A stretch of DNA of 64,000 bases from Merdimmobilis hominis (GCF_900104615.1 NZ_LT629939.1:968704-1032703); one strand, 5' to 3'. Positions 9,156-18,456 are shown, counted from the stretch's first letter. Program-made: numbers and translations. Notes: generated from the letters alone by a model not told the origin.

Positions 9156-11477
9156 TCAAACCCCCTTCTCCAACAGGAAGCCGGCAGCGGATATGTCGTC
9201 TTCCCGCCCGTCCATCCGGCGGTCGAAGGCAGTCTGCACCAGCTGCCGGCAAACTTCCTCCACCCCGGCAGCCCGGTACTGGTCGATGACCGAGGGAATC
9301 CAGTCTACCCCGGTGGCGGTCACCCCGTCAGAGACCATCACCACCATATCCCCTTCCCTAAGGCCGATGGTGCTTTTCTCGAAGCTGACCCCCCGCAGGA
9401 TGCCCGCGGGCAGGGAGGTGGACTCCACATACCCAGTCCTGCCGGATTTGACCACAAAGGTGGGGGCTGCCCCCGCCTTGTAGAAGTCGGCCCGGCCGGT
9501 GTATAGGTCGATTTGAGTCACGTCGATGGTGGCCAAAGATTCCTCCCCGGATTTGACCAGCAGCGCGGAGTTCACCATCTTGAGGGCGGCGTCAAACCCC
9601 ACCCCCGCCTGGATCAACCGGCAGAGGAGTCCGGTTGTCATAGCGGAATCCACCGCGGCCGCGCCTCCGCTCCCCATCCCATCGGAGAGGACGATGTACC
9701 CATTGCCCCGGCCGTCGGTCAACTGCTCATAACAATCGCCGCACAGGCGGCTTTGGCCGCAAGACCGCTGTGCCCCGCCCCAAGCCAGGGTATAGGCTGC
9801 CTTCTCGGTAAAGGTGAGGGCCACCTGCTTGCCAGCGGATTCCAATTGAGGCAGGTCAAATTCCCGGTTGCACAGGTCAGAGAGGTCCAAGGCGGTGGTC
9901 TGGTTGTCAATCCGGGCCAATTTATAAGGGGAGAGAAGCACCTGAACAGTCATCCGGTCGGAGCGGTCCAGGTAACAGGAGGCCATAGTAGGCTCCACCC
10001 CTTTCCCTGTAAAATACTCCAGCACCTTTGCCCCCAGTTTGCGGTCCTGGCCGGCGATCTCCCCCAATTCCCGGGAGACCGACTCCATCAATAAGGCCAT
10101 CCCCTCAAACTGATCGGTGACCACCGAGCGCACCTGGGAGACCTTGCGCTGGGTGCCGATTTTCTTGATATACTCCCCGTATTCGTAGTTGAGGGAGGCG
10201 AGGAACTCATCCGGCTTGCAGCATCGCTGAGCCAGGGGCTCCGCCAGCTCCTCCCGCAGGATCACCCCGTTTTTCTTGAGGATGGCAAGGCCGTCGTTGA
10301 GGCAGTTCATGGTGTCGTTGTAGGCGATCTGCCAGCACTTGTTTTTCATGCCGCACCGCTTGCAGACCCGGTCTGCCACCTTGGAATAGACGGTGGAGAT
10401 GTCGCTGGCCTGCATTGACTCCAGCCGGTCGGAGACCTGGTGGGTGGTCTCAGCGATCTCCCGCAGGGCCTGGCTGGCCGATTGGAGTCTTTGCTCCAGC
10501 AGGGCTTGGAACAGCGCTTCATCCACCCCAGGGCCTTTGCGTGCCTCCGGGCTCACCCGGGCCAGCCACCGGGCGGGGAGCAGTACAAATACCACCGAAG
10601 CAGCTGCGGCTTCCACCACGGCGCTGGGGCTCCCCCCTTGAGAGACCGCTGTGGCAATGGCGCAGACGATGGTCACCGAAGCCGCTGTCCCCAGCCGCCC
10701 AGTAGGGGAAAAGAGCCCGGCCACCAAACCGCTGAGGCAATACGCCCCCATCAGGTAACCGTAGGAGCCACCCATCATCCCCACGGCTATGCCCGCGGTG
10801 ATCCCCGCGATGGAGCCCGCCGTCTCACCGCCGGTGTAGGCAGCCACCAGCAGCACCACCAAGGCCAGCATCCGGCCCACCGACACGTCAAATATTTCCA
10901 ATCCAGATAAAGCGATCACCAATATCCCAAATGTAATTACCAAGCAGGTGATGTCATTCTTGTCCGCATTGGCGAGGCCCAGGTCCAACGCCCCTTGGCT
11001 GCGGGTGAAAAAATAGGCGGCTCCTGCAGCGATCACACTTTCCGACAGGGTGACCAGCGCATCGGAGAGGTAGAACCCGCTGACCGCCGTCACCGCCACC
11101 GAGGGGATTCCCATGGCAACTAGGGCGGCAACCGGCGCCAGCATGGCGTTCCACCGCAGGGCCGGCGTGGTGGCCACCAGCCACCGGATGGCAAAGGCCA
11201 GCACCACTGCGCCGACGTATTTCATATTCCCCGCCGGGTTGCTGGAGAAGCAGTAGCCCAAAATAGCCCCCAAGGCAGCCGCCGGCACATTCTTCTGTTT
11301 GCTGCTGGCGGTGACCGCTACCCCAAAGGGGGCGATATCCCCAAATAGAAAGGCGTTGGCCATTAAAAAGGCCACGGCCGCCGTCACCAGCATCTCCACC
11401 GCGAAACGGTAGGTTTTCAGCTCCTGGCGCAGGCGATCCCAAAGGGAAATACCCACCACATCGGTTCTGTTGTTCAC
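9156..11477 (-). CDS. spoIIE: Stage II sporulation protein E, PP2C-type phosphatase
   Basis: Membrane serine phosphatase that dephosphorylates SpoIIAA and so activates sigma-F in the forespore; it also associates with the polar septum. The protein has an N-terminal block of about ten transmembrane segments (roughly residues 20-300), a central cytoplasmic region with a Cys-rich motif (CKRCGMKNKCW), and a C-terminal PP2C/SpoIIE phosphatase domain. The domain shows metal-binding acidic motifs SDGMGSGG and VSDGV. I chose the GTG at 11477 rather than the first in-frame codon at 11522 because it sits 7 bases after AGGAGG. That gives 773 residues, a normal SpoIIE length. It shows the organism has a sporulation programme. 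Confidence 0.95.
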   Translation of the reverse strand: MNNRTDVVGISLWDRLRQELKTYRFAVEMLVTAAVAFLMANAFLFGDIAPFGVAVTASSKQKNVPAAALGAILGYCFSSNPAGNMKYVGAVVLAFAIRWLVATTPALRWNAMLAPVAALVAMGIPSVAVTAVSGFYLSDALVTLSESVIAAGAAYFFTRSQGALDLGLANADKNDITCLVITFGILVIALSGLEIFDVSVGRMLALVVLLVAAYTGGETAGSIAGITAGIAVGMMGGSYGYLMGAYCLSGLVAGLFSPTGRLGTAASVTIVCAIATAVSQGGSPSAVVEAAAASVVFVLLPARWLARVSPEARKGPGVDEALFQALLEQRLQSASQALREIAETTHQVSDRLESMQASDISTVYSKVADRVCKRCGMKNKCWQIAYNDTMNCLNDGLAILKKNGVILREELAEPLAQRCCKPDEFLASLNYEYGEYIKKIGTQRKVSQVRSVVTDQFEGMALLMESVSRELGEIAGQDRKLGAKVLEYFTGKGVEPTMASCYLDRSDRMTVQVLLSPYKLARIDNQTTALDLSDLCNREFDLPQLESAGKQVALTFTEKAAYTLAWGGAQRSCGQSRLCGDCYEQLTDGRGNGYIVLSDGMGSGGAAAVDSAMTTGLLCRLIQAGVGFDAALKMVNSALLVKSGEESLATIDVTQIDLYTGRADFYKAGAAPTFVVKSGRTGYVESTSLPAGILRGVSFEKSTIGLREGDMVVMVSDGVTATGVDWIPSVIDQYRAAGVEEVCRQLVQTAFDRRMDGREDDISAAGFLLEKGV

Positions 11478-11576
11478 GCTGCTTCCTCCTTTTTTCCATG
11501 CAGCGGGCACCGCCGCATACATCCAAAATTGCTGGCATAGAATAATCAGTTGTATTTATTACAATTTGTATAATCC

Positions 11577-11609
11577 ATTATAGTCACTCCCAAATGCGGA
11601 ATCTGTCGG
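11577..11609 (-). promoter_or_regulatory. Possible spoIIE promoter with a Spo0A-like site
   Basis: A TATAAT-like -10 on the minus strand (bases 11582 to 11577) precedes spoIIE by about 100 bases. At 11603-11609 the plus strand reads TGTCGGT, five of seven matches to the Spo0A box core TGTCGAA, placed around -36. No good -35 is visible, as expected for an activator-dependent promoter. The rest of the 11478-11831 gap holds only the gltX promoter. Confidence 0.3.
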
Positions 11610-11739
11610 TTTTTCCACTTTTCCCCATTGGTTTTGGGGATTTTTTCGGAGAACTCCCCCGCATTTGACCCCTGGCGCCAACCGTTTTCCCCCCGTTTTC
11701 CCCACGGGGAGGAAATTCCCCCAAAATCCCGGGTTTTTC

Positions 11740-11772
11740 TTGACAAGGCCGCAGCCAAAGCGGTACTATAAT
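11740..11772 (+). promoter_or_regulatory. Putative gltX promoter
   Basis: TTGACA at 11740-11745, with TACTAT (11764-11769, 18-base spacer) overlapping a perfect TATAAT (11767-11772). Confidence 0.6.
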
Positions 11773-11831
11773 AGGTACTGCGGTGGATGTCTGCCATCCG
11801 CCGACTCTATGAAAGAAAGGCGGCAACAAGA

Positions 11832-13295
11832 ATGAACTATGACTGCGTACGCACCAGATTTGCGCCCAGCCCCACTGGTTACATGCATGTGGGCAACCTG
11901 CGCACCGCACTGTACGGCTATCTGACTGCGAGAAGCACTGGCGGAAAAATGATCCTGAGAATTGAGGATACCGACCAGGAACGCTTTGTCGAAGGCGCTC
12001 TTGATATTATATACAACACCTTAAAAGACACCGGCCTCACCTGGGACGAAGGCCCCGACATCGGCGGCCCTTACGGCCCCTATGTCCAGAGCGAGCGGAT
12101 GAGCATTTACAAGGAGTATGCCCTGAAGCTGATCGAATCCGGCCACGCCTACTACTGCTTCTGCGACAAGGACCGGCTGGAGGAACTGCGGGTGCTGCAG
12201 AAGGCGTCGGGACAAGCCCCCAAATATGACAAGCACTGCCTGCACCTCTCCAAAGAGGAGATCCAGGCTAAGCTGGACGCCGGCATCCCCTATGTCATCC
12301 GGCAGAACATTCCCACCACCGGCACCACCACCTTCCACGATGAGATCTTCGGGGACATCACGGTGGAGAACAACACCCTTGATGACCAGGTGCTCATCAA
12401 GACTGACGGCATGCCCACCTACAACTTTGCCAATGTGGTGGATGACCACCTGATGGAGATCACCCATGTCATCCGCGGCAACGAGTACCTCTCCAGCGCC
12501 CCCAAGTACAACCTGCTGTATGAGGCCTTTGGCTGGGAGATCCCCAAATACATCCACACCCCTCCGGTCATGAAGGACGCCACCCACAAGCTCTCCAAGC
12601 GCAACGGCGACGCCTCCTACCAAGATCTGATTGAAAAGGGTTACCTGAAAGAGGCCATCCTCAACTACATCCTCCTTCTGGGCTGGAGCCCCAAGGGCGA
12701 CCAGGAGATCTTCACCCTCCAGGAGATGATCGAGAACTTCCACATCGAGGGGATCAGCAAATCCCCCGCCATCTTCGACCCCCAGAAGCTGCGGTACATC
12801 AACGGCGAGTACATCCGCAAGCTCACCCCCGAGGAGTTCCATGAAAAGGCCCTTCCCTGGATCCGCAAAGGGGTTTCCAAGGCGGATGTGGACACCCATC
12901 TCATCGCCCAGGTGCTGCAAGCCCGGTGCGAGGTGTTGGAGGACATTCCCGAGCAGCTGGACTTCATCGACACCCTGCCTGTGTACTCCAACGAGCTGTA
13001 CATCAGCAAAAAGATGAAGACCAATGAGGAGACCTCTCTGGAGGCCCTCAAAGCTGCCCTCCCTGTGCTGGAAGCCATCCCCGAAGCGGAATTTGACGTA
13101 GAGCACATTCACGCCGCCCTCTTCGACCTGATCGCTAAATTGGGCGTGAAGAACGGCTACATGCTATGGCCGGTGCGGGTCGCCGTCAGCGGCAAACAGT
13201 TCACCCCCGGCGGCGGCATTGAAATCTGCGCCATGCTGGGCAAAGAGGAATCCCTGGCCCGCATCCACAAGGGCATTGAACAGCTCACCAAGTAA
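11832..13295 (+). CDS. gltX: Glutamyl-tRNA synthetase
   Basis: Charges tRNA-Glu (and, where GatCAB is present, tRNA-Gln) with glutamate. It is a class I synthetase with the HIGH-type motif in [11 protein letters not shown] near residues 11-21, the KMSKS-type motif as HKLSKRNGD near 253-261, and a helical anticodon-binding C-terminal half. I start it at the ATG 11832 ([10 protein letters not shown]), which follows AAAGGCGG; the upstream in-frame ATG at 11787 would add 15 unrelated residues. The length of 487 residues fits the bacterial enzyme. It is a single-gene transcription unit with its own promoter and a strong terminator. Confidence 0.96.
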   Translation: MNYDCVRTRFAPSPTGYMHVGNLRTALYGYLTARSTGGKMILRIEDTDQERFVEGALDIIYNTLKDTGLTWDEGPDIGGPYGPYVQSERMSIYKEYALKLIESGHAYYCFCDKDRLEELRVLQKASGQAPKYDKHCLHLSKEEIQAKLDAGIPYVIRQNIPTTGTTTFHDEIFGDITVENNTLDDQVLIKTDGMPTYNFANVVDDHLMEITHVIRGNEYLSSAPKYNLLYEAFGWEIPKYIHTPPVMKDATHKLSKRNGDASYQDLIEKGYLKEAILNYILLLGWSPKGDQEIFTLQEMIENFHIEGISKSPAIFDPQKLRYINGEYIRKLTPEEFHEKALPWIRKGVSKADVDTHLIAQVLQARCEVLEDIPEQLDFIDTLPVYSNELYISKKMKTNEETSLEALKAALPVLEAIPEAEFDVEHIHAALFDLIAKLGVKNGYMLWPVRVAVSGKQFTPGGGIEICAMLGKEESLARIHKGIEQLTK

Positions 13296-13304
13296 AAAAG
13301 ACAC

Positions 13305-13345
13305 AAAAAGGCCCCGAAAGCATCTTGCTTTCGGGGCCTTTTTTA
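13305..13345. terminator. Terminator of gltX, bidirectional
   Basis: AAAAAGGCCCCGAAAGCA pairs with TGCTTTCGGGGCCTTTTTT. It also lies 6 bases past the end of the convergent lipoprotein gene. Confidence 0.9.
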
Positions 13346-13350
13346 TCGTG

Positions 13351-14067
13351 CTAGTTATCCCTGGCAGTGGGGGTAGGCCTCGCCCATTGGATATGGTTGG
13401 CCTGGTAGGTAAAATCCTCTCCATCCACCTGGATGGTCAGCTGGGCCTGGAGGTCAAGAAGATAATCCTCCAGCTCCTCACTGCCGCCCAGCCCATATAC
13501 CTCGTAGTCCAGGGTGAGGATATCCCCTTGGGCCGAACTGCCGGTGACAATATAGTAGATTGGCCCTCCGCCCCGGCCGCCCAGGTAACGATAAGTCCCG
13601 GCCTGGGGGTCGTAGCTCTCCGACAATTGGGAGCGGATCTGTTCCGCCGTCCAGCCGAAGTGGGAAATCAGCGGTTCCTCCACCACCTCTTGGGGATAAA
13701 TGCCATCGGGATACTGGGCATACAACTCCTCCCGCTCCTCCTGGGAGAAGGAGTCCTCAAACAGCATAAAGAGGAGGTCGCTTCCCGCCACATTCCCCTC
13801 CTCGTCCAGCTTCTTCCCCAGCTGGGCGGGGTCGCCGGTATATTCCCGCCAGAAGAAACCGGAATAGGCGAGGGGGGAGAGGTACTTCTCCGCGTACTCC
13901 TGCTGCCGCTCATCCATGGAAGGCAGCTCTTCGCGGGGCTCCTCCCGGGAAAGGATTTCCCCCTGGGATCCGGCGGAAGCGCTGCTCTCCTGGGAGGAGG
14001 ATCTTCCTGTGCCGCTGCACCCCGCCAACAGGAACAGTGCCAGACAAACCGCCAATGCTTTCTTCAT
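13351..14067 (-). CDS. Putative lipoprotein of unknown function
   Basis: The start at 14067 gives a 238-residue protein opening with a lipoprotein signal (MKKALAVCLALFLLAGC; lipobox LLAGC with the modified cysteine near residue 17). A Ser/Gly/Glu-rich linker typical of tethered lipoproteins follows. The remainder is acidic and mixed alpha/beta; I recognise no family. It is likely exported and anchored to the outer face of the membrane. GGGTG lies upstream of the chosen start; the earlier in-frame codon at 14133 would put a basic non-signal segment in front of the lipobox. It is monocistronic and convergent with gltX. Confidence 0.75.
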   Translation of the reverse strand: MKKALAVCLALFLLAGCSGTGRSSSQESSASAGSQGEILSREEPREELPSMDERQQEYAEKYLSPLAYSGFFWREYTGDPAQLGKKLDEEGNVAGSDLLFMLFEDSFSQEEREELYAQYPDGIYPQEVVEEPLISHFGWTAEQIRSQLSESYDPQAGTYRYLGGRGGGPIYYIVTGSSAQGDILTLDYEVYGLGGSEELEDYLLDLQAQLTIQVDGEDFTYQANHIQWARPTPTARDN

Positions 14068-14178
14068 CTTTTCACACCCTTTCCAATTTCCTGCCTTTTT
14101 CCTCATTCTAATGGAAATCGCCAGAAAAGGCAACTCTTTACAGGATGGGAAGCAAAAAACGCAGATTCCCTTAGGATG

Positions 14179-14219
14179 AAAGAATTCCGCCGGAACCCTG
14201 TCCCGGCGGAATTCTTTCT
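14179..14219 (-). terminator. Terminator of trpS
   Basis: AGAATTCCGCCGG pairs with CCGGCGGAATTCT around a 9-base loop, followed on the minus strand by TTTC. It sits just beyond the trpS stop. Confidence 0.75.
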
Positions 14220-14227
14220 TCTATAGA

Positions 14228-15247
14228 CTACTGCAAAAATCCAATCTTCTTATACACTTTGTCCAAGGTGCGGGCGCTGATGGCAAGGGCCTGCTCCGCG
14301 CCGTGGCGGTAACAGGATTCCAGGTAGGATTTATCCGCCTGAAGGGCGGCAAACCGCTCCCGTACCGGCTTGAGGGCGTCAGCCACCGTCTCCCCAACGG
14401 CCAGCTTGAAGTCGCCGTAGCCTTTGCCTTCAAACTCTTTGGCGATATCATCGTAGCTCTTGCCGGTGATCACCGAGTAGATATTCATCAGGTTGTTGAT
14501 GCCATCCTTCCCCTCCCGGTAGACCACCTCCGCCTCCGAGTCGGTGATAGCCCGTTTAAACTTGCGGATAATGGTGTCCTCATCATCCAGGATGGTGATG
14601 AAGGCGTTGACATTCTCATCCGATTTGCTCATCTTCTTGGTGGGTTCCTGCAAGCTCATGATCTTGGCCCCCGCCTCGGGGATGTAAGGCTCCGGCACGG
14701 TGAACACATTGCCGTGGAGGTTGTTGAACCGGATGGCAATATCCCGGGCCAGCTCCAAATGCTGTTTCTGGTCGATGCCCACCGGGACCAGGTCGGCCTG
14801 GTAGGCCAGGATGTCGGCGGCCATCAGCACCGGGTAGTCAAACAAGCCGGCGTTGATGTTGTCGGCGTGCTTGGCGGATTTATCCTTAAATTGGGTCATC
14901 CGGCTCAGTTCGCCAAACTGGGTGTAGCAGTTCAGCACCCAGGCCAGTTCCGCATGGGTGCGCACATGGCTTTGGATAAAGGCGATGCTCTTCTCTGGGT
15001 CAATGCCGCAGGCCAGCATCAAGGCGTAGGCGTCCAGAGTGTTTTTGCGCAGCTTTGCCGGCTCTTGCCGGACGGTGATGGCATGCATGTTCACAATGCA
15101 GTAGGTGCAGTCGTAATCCTCCTGCAGCTGGGCCCAGTTGCGCACCGCCCCCAAATAATTGCCCAAGGTCATGACGCCGGTGGGCTGGATTCCAGAAAAA
15201 ATCCGTTTCTTGCGCTCCGGCTGGGGAGCTGTGAGTTGTTGTTCCAT
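14228..15247 (-). CDS. trpS: Tryptophanyl-tRNA synthetase
   Basis: Charges tRNA-Trp. This class I synthetase of 339 residues has the HIGH-equivalent TLGN in IQPTGVMTLGNYLG near residues 24-34 and KMSKS in TKKMSKSDEN near 205. I place the start at the ATG 15247, 8 bases after a perfect AGGAGG; the longer frame from 15283 lacks such a site and adds a Gln-rich stretch. The gene follows an aminotransferase gene on the same strand with a 58-base gap, so the two may share a transcript. No tryptophan riboswitch or T-box is visible in that gap. Confidence 0.96.
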   Translation of the reverse strand: MEQQLTAPQPERKKRIFSGIQPTGVMTLGNYLGAVRNWAQLQEDYDCTYCIVNMHAITVRQEPAKLRKNTLDAYALMLACGIDPEKSIAFIQSHVRTHAELAWVLNCYTQFGELSRMTQFKDKSAKHADNINAGLFDYPVLMAADILAYQADLVPVGIDQKQHLELARDIAIRFNNLHGNVFTVPEPYIPEAGAKIMSLQEPTKKMSKSDENVNAFITILDDEDTIIRKFKRAITDSEAEVVYREGKDGINNLMNIYSVITGKSYDDIAKEFEGKGYGDFKLAVGETVADALKPVRERFAALQADKSYLESCYRHGAEQALAISARTLDKVYKKIGFLQ

Positions 15248-15305
15248 AGCAGTTGCCTCCTGTTGATTGTTCATTGCCGCCATCCATTGGCAGGGGAATC
15301 AAAAA

Positions 15306-16496
15306 TTAGCCAATCCACTCCCGGCTCAGATCGCCCAGGATTTTGCAGCCCTTGACGATGGCTTCCTCGGAAGGGGTGGAGAAATTGACCCGGAAGGACT
15401 GGCTGGAAGCGGATTCATCTGCCAAAAAGGCAGTTCCCGGCACCACCGCCACCCCCCGTTTGATCGCTTCGGCGGCGTAGGCCATCATATCCACCCCGTC
15501 GGGCAGGGTGCACCAAATAAACAGGCCGCCTTGGGGATGGGTGAAAGTCACTGCGGGGTGCAGGTATTTGGCTAGGGAATCCAGCATCAAATCCCGTTTT
15601 TTGCGGTATAACACCCGCAGGTCCTCAATGTGGGCGGGCAGGTCGTATTCAGCCATATACCGCTCGCAGATGTGCTGGGCCAAAATGTTGGTGTGGACAT
15701 CGGTGCACTGTTTACCCACTGTGATTTTGGGGATGATATCCTTGTGGGCCAGCACATACCCCACCCGCAGGCCGGGGGACAGCACCTTGGAAAAGCTGCC
15801 GCAGTACAGGACGATGCCGTCCTCATCCATTGATTTAAGGGTCGGGACGTCTTCCCCCTCATACCGCAGGTCGCCGTAGGGGTTGTCTTCGAGAATCAGC
15901 GCCCCATATTGTTTGGCCAGGGCGTAGACCGCCTTTCGCTTCTCCAAACTCATGGTGATGCCGGTGGGGTTCTGGAAGTTGGGGATCAGGTACAAAAGCT
16001 TGACATTTGGGGTGGTCTTCAGGGCCCCCTCCAAAAGGGCCAGGTCGATGCCGTCCCCATCCATGGGGATCCCCTTCAGCTTGGCGCCATAGGAGCGGAA
16101 GCAGTTGAGGGAGCCGATGAAAGAGGGATCCTCACAGAGAATCACATCCCCTTCGTTGCAGAAGGTTTTACAGATCAGGTCGATTCCCTGCTGGGCGCCG
16201 GCCACCACCACCAGGTCGTCAAACTCCCGCAGGGCGTGGCAGCGGGTGTCCATCCAGGTTTTGAGGGCCTCCCGCAGGGGAGGGTACCCTTCGGTGAGGG
16301 AGTACTGCAGAACCCCCACCGGGTTCTCCCGCAGCACCTTGGCGGTGATTTGGGCGATGGCCTCCACTGGGAAGGCGTCGGGGGACGGGTTCCCGGCGGA
16401 GAAAGCGATGATGCCCGGGTCGGTGGAAAGCTTTAGGATTTCCCGGATGGCCGATGGTTTGACGCCGGATATCCGGTCGGAGAAGGTTAGGTTCAT
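15306..16496 (-). CDS. PLP-dependent aminotransferase, class I/II (MocR-domain-like)
   Basis: Fold-type I aminotransferase of 396 residues. The PLP lysine is in SFSKVLSPGLRVGY near residue 237, the Asn-Pro-Tyr-Gly motif is in LILEDNPYGDLRYEG, and the fold opens with SAGNPSPDAFP. These features are closest to the 2-aminoadipate/aromatic-type aminotransferases that also form the catalytic half of MocR regulators; no DNA-binding domain is present here. The amino donor cannot be named. The start is the ATG 16496 behind AAAGAGGTG; a GTG three codons earlier is possible. It probably heads a two-gene unit with trpS. Confidence 0.88.
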   Translation of the reverse strand: MNLTFSDRISGVKPSAIREILKLSTDPGIIAFSAGNPSPDAFPVEAIAQITAKVLRENPVGVLQYSLTEGYPPLREALKTWMDTRCHALREFDDLVVVAGAQQGIDLICKTFCNEGDVILCEDPSFIGSLNCFRSYGAKLKGIPMDGDGIDLALLEGALKTTPNVKLLYLIPNFQNPTGITMSLEKRKAVYALAKQYGALILEDNPYGDLRYEGEDVPTLKSMDEDGIVLYCGSFSKVLSPGLRVGYVLAHKDIIPKITVGKQCTDVHTNILAQHICERYMAEYDLPAHIEDLRVLYRKKRDLMLDSLAKYLHPAVTFTHPQGGLFIWCTLPDGVDMMAYAAEAIKRGVAVVPGTAFLADESASSQSFRVNFSTPSEEAIVKGCKILGDLSREWIG

Positions 16497-16554
16497 GCAA
16501 AACACCTCTTTCTAACGATGGGTGGCTTTTCCCCAGCGATTTTGTTCCGCGACC

Positions 16555-16583
16555 ATTGTATCAAATGAATTTAACATTGTAAA
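16555..16583 (-). promoter_or_regulatory. Promoter of the aminotransferase-trpS unit
   Basis: On the minus strand, TTTACA (16583-16578), 17 bases and TACAAT (16560-16555), about 60 bases before the start codon. Confidence 0.6.
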
Positions 16584-16641
16584 GCGCGAAACTATAGAAA
16601 AACGGATTTTCGTGTCTGGTTTGTAAAATGTAGCAGAAAGA

Positions 16642-16670
16642 TTGCTTTTTTCCCCGAGAAACTTTATACT
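16642..16670 (+). promoter_or_regulatory. Promoter of the 16730 gene
   Basis: TTGCTT (16642-16647), 17-base spacer, TATACT (16665-16670), with the start codon 60 bases on. Confidence 0.6.
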
Positions 16671-16729
16671 GTTAGTATGGCTCAATTTTGAAAAAAGTCA
16701 ATGATTTTAAAAGATAGCGGAGGATTATT

Positions 16730-17446
16730 ATGGCACTTGATATTTACTGCGGCTCTTTGGGCCGTTATTATGCCCATAACTGGTGCAATATTGAGGAGCA
16801 GAAAACCAAAGGCAAAGAACCCGGCATCGAGGGCGAGCGGATGACCGAACTGTGCAACCTGCCCATCAGCGCCGAGGAGACTGGCGAAGTGGTGCTCCAG
16901 TGGAAAGAGTACATCACCGGCCAGATCCAGGCCCACCACAACTGCCCGGTTGATTGGGCCGAGGACCTGAATGGCGACTACGCCACCGACCGCCTCTCCT
17001 GGGAGAATTTCGGCGCCCTCATCATCTGGGCCCTCCATGTGGAGATGGGCCGCAAAGCCCCCCTGCATCGCCTGGGCGAGGACTGGGACTGGACAAAGGA
17101 GCCGGTGTACCGCAAGTATGTGGACGAAAAAGATTACAAACCCCATTATTCGGCCATCATCACCGGGCCCCAGCTTTCTTTGCCGGTGGATGTGCCCTTT
17201 ACCTTCACCGCCCAGTGCCCCAGCGGCAAGGTGATCCCCATGGCATCCAGCCTGCGGCAGCACGAGCAGCTCCTGGAGCTCAACGAAGCTCGCTGGAAGG
17301 CCACACCTGAGGAGATCCTCTCCTGGAAAGAGACCTACAAAGATGCCAGCATCCTGGAGGAGCGGGCCAAACAAGCCTACTCTGTCTACTATGCCTTGAG
17401 CAATTTCTGCATGGAGCACAATGTTCCCATGATGCTTGTATTCTAA
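16730..17446 (+). CDS. Hypothetical protein, function not recognised
   Basis: This soluble, acidic 238-residue protein has a high aromatic content (many Trp and Tyr) and no signal peptide or membrane helix. AGCGGAGGA sits close before the ATG at 16730, and codon use matches neighbouring genes, so I regard it as real. Features include paired histidines (HAHHN-type region near residues 62-66), several scattered cysteines without a CxxC pattern, and a Trp-rich centre (ALHVEMGRKAPLHRL, WDW). I do not recognise a family. It is followed after 154 bases by the dehydrogenase gene, with no terminator between them, so the two may be co-transcribed. Confidence 0.75.
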   Translation: MALDIYCGSLGRYYAHNWCNIEEQKTKGKEPGIEGERMTELCNLPISAEETGEVVLQWKEYITGQIQAHHNCPVDWAEDLNGDYATDRLSWENFGALIIWALHVEMGRKAPLHRLGEDWDWTKEPVYRKYVDEKDYKPHYSAIITGPQLSLPVDVPFTFTAQCPSGKVIPMASSLRQHEQLLELNEARWKATPEEILSWKETYKDASILEERAKQAYSVYYALSNFCMEHNVPMMLVF

Positions 17447-17600
17447 TGTCAACCCACCGGCGGGAAGGAACGCGTTCCTCCCCGCCAATTTTTATACCGC
17501 TGCCCCCAAAGGGCCCCGCTTATTTTTATCCCTTTGCCCTACTAAACGGTGGGATTTGGGACATCTTAGTAACGAAATGATCAACAAGGAGTGTAACCGA

Positions 17601-18398
17601 ATGAGATTGCAAAATAAAGTGGTATTGGTCACCGCCTCCACCCGCGGCATCGGCTGGGAGATTGTCAAAGCCTGCGCCAAAGAGGGCGCCGTCGTCTACA
17701 TGGCGGCCCGCAACTTGGAAAAGGCCGAGGCCCAGGCCAAAGAACTGTGCCTGGAAGGCCACCGGGTGCGGGCGGTCTTCAACGACGCCTACCGGGAGGA
17801 GAGCTATGCCACCATGGTGGATGAAGTGGTGGAAAAAGAAGGCCGGGTGGATGTGTTGGTCAACAACTTCGGCACCGGAGACCCCAAACACGACTTCGAT
17901 GTGGAACACACCGACTTTGAAGTGTTTATGGGTATCCTGCGGACTAACCTGGCCAGTGTCTACCTCAGCACCCAAAGGGTCATCCCAGTGATGAAGAAAA
18001 ACGGGGGCGGCAGCATCGTCAATATCTCCTCCATTGGCGGCCTGTACCCGGATTTGGCCCGCATTGCCTACGGTATCAGCAAAAACGCCATCAACTATAT
18101 CACCGAGAACTTGGCCGTCCAGGGGGCCCGCAGTGGTATCCGCTGCAACGCCGTGCTCCCCGGCATGACTGCCACCGAAGCGGTTTCTGGCAATATGAGC
18201 CCCGAGTTCAACGCCATGTTTATGAAGCACACCCCTATCCCCCGGATGGGCAAACCAGAGGAGATTGCCGCAGCTGTGGTTTACTTTGCCTCGGACGAAT
18301 CCGCCTTTACCACCGGCCAGATCATGGCGGTCAGCGGTGGCTTCGGCCTGCCTACTCCGGTTTATGGCGACATGGTGGACTGGGCCAGCAGAACCTAA
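17601..18398 (+). CDS. Short-chain dehydrogenase resembling 7-alpha-hydroxysteroid dehydrogenase
   Basis: This NAD(P)-dependent classical SDR has 265 residues. The cofactor loop TASTRGIG is near residues 11-18, NNFG replaces the usual NNAG near 90, and the catalytic Ser is in NISSIGG. YGISK is the YxxxK motif, and the C-terminal end runs SGGFGLPTPVYG. Start at 17601, nine bases after AAGGAG; the longer in-frame extension to 17436 overlaps the previous gene and is not SDR-like. From memory, the combination STRGIG, EGAxVYxAAR, GGGSIVNIS, PDxxRIAY and a C-terminal GGFxxxTPxY matches clostridial 7-alpha-hydroxysteroid dehydrogenases more closely than FabG. If so, it would oxidise the 7-alpha-hydroxyl of bile acids. 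General FabG-like activity remains possible. Confidence 0.85.
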   Translation: MRLQNKVVLVTASTRGIGWEIVKACAKEGAVVYMAARNLEKAEAQAKELCLEGHRVRAVFNDAYREESYATMVDEVVEKEGRVDVLVNNFGTGDPKHDFDVEHTDFEVFMGILRTNLASVYLSTQRVIPVMKKNGGGSIVNISSIGGLYPDLARIAYGISKNAINYITENLAVQGARSGIRCNAVLPGMTATEAVSGNMSPEFNAMFMKHTPIPRMGKPEEIAAAVVYFASDESAFTTGQIMAVSGGFGLPTPVYGDMVDWASRT

Positions 18399-18424
18399 AC
18401 CAAAGTCTGATCGAAATAATCAAG

Positions 18425-18456
18425 AAGGACGGCTCCCTATGGGGCCGTCCTTTTTT
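18425..18456 (+). terminator. Terminator of the dehydrogenase gene
   Basis: AAGGACGGC pairs with GCCGTCCTT, followed by a T run. Confidence 0.85.

Noticed and set aside
12021..13112. A 363-codon frame opposite gltX
   Set aside because: Shadow of gltX with no domain and no ribosome site.
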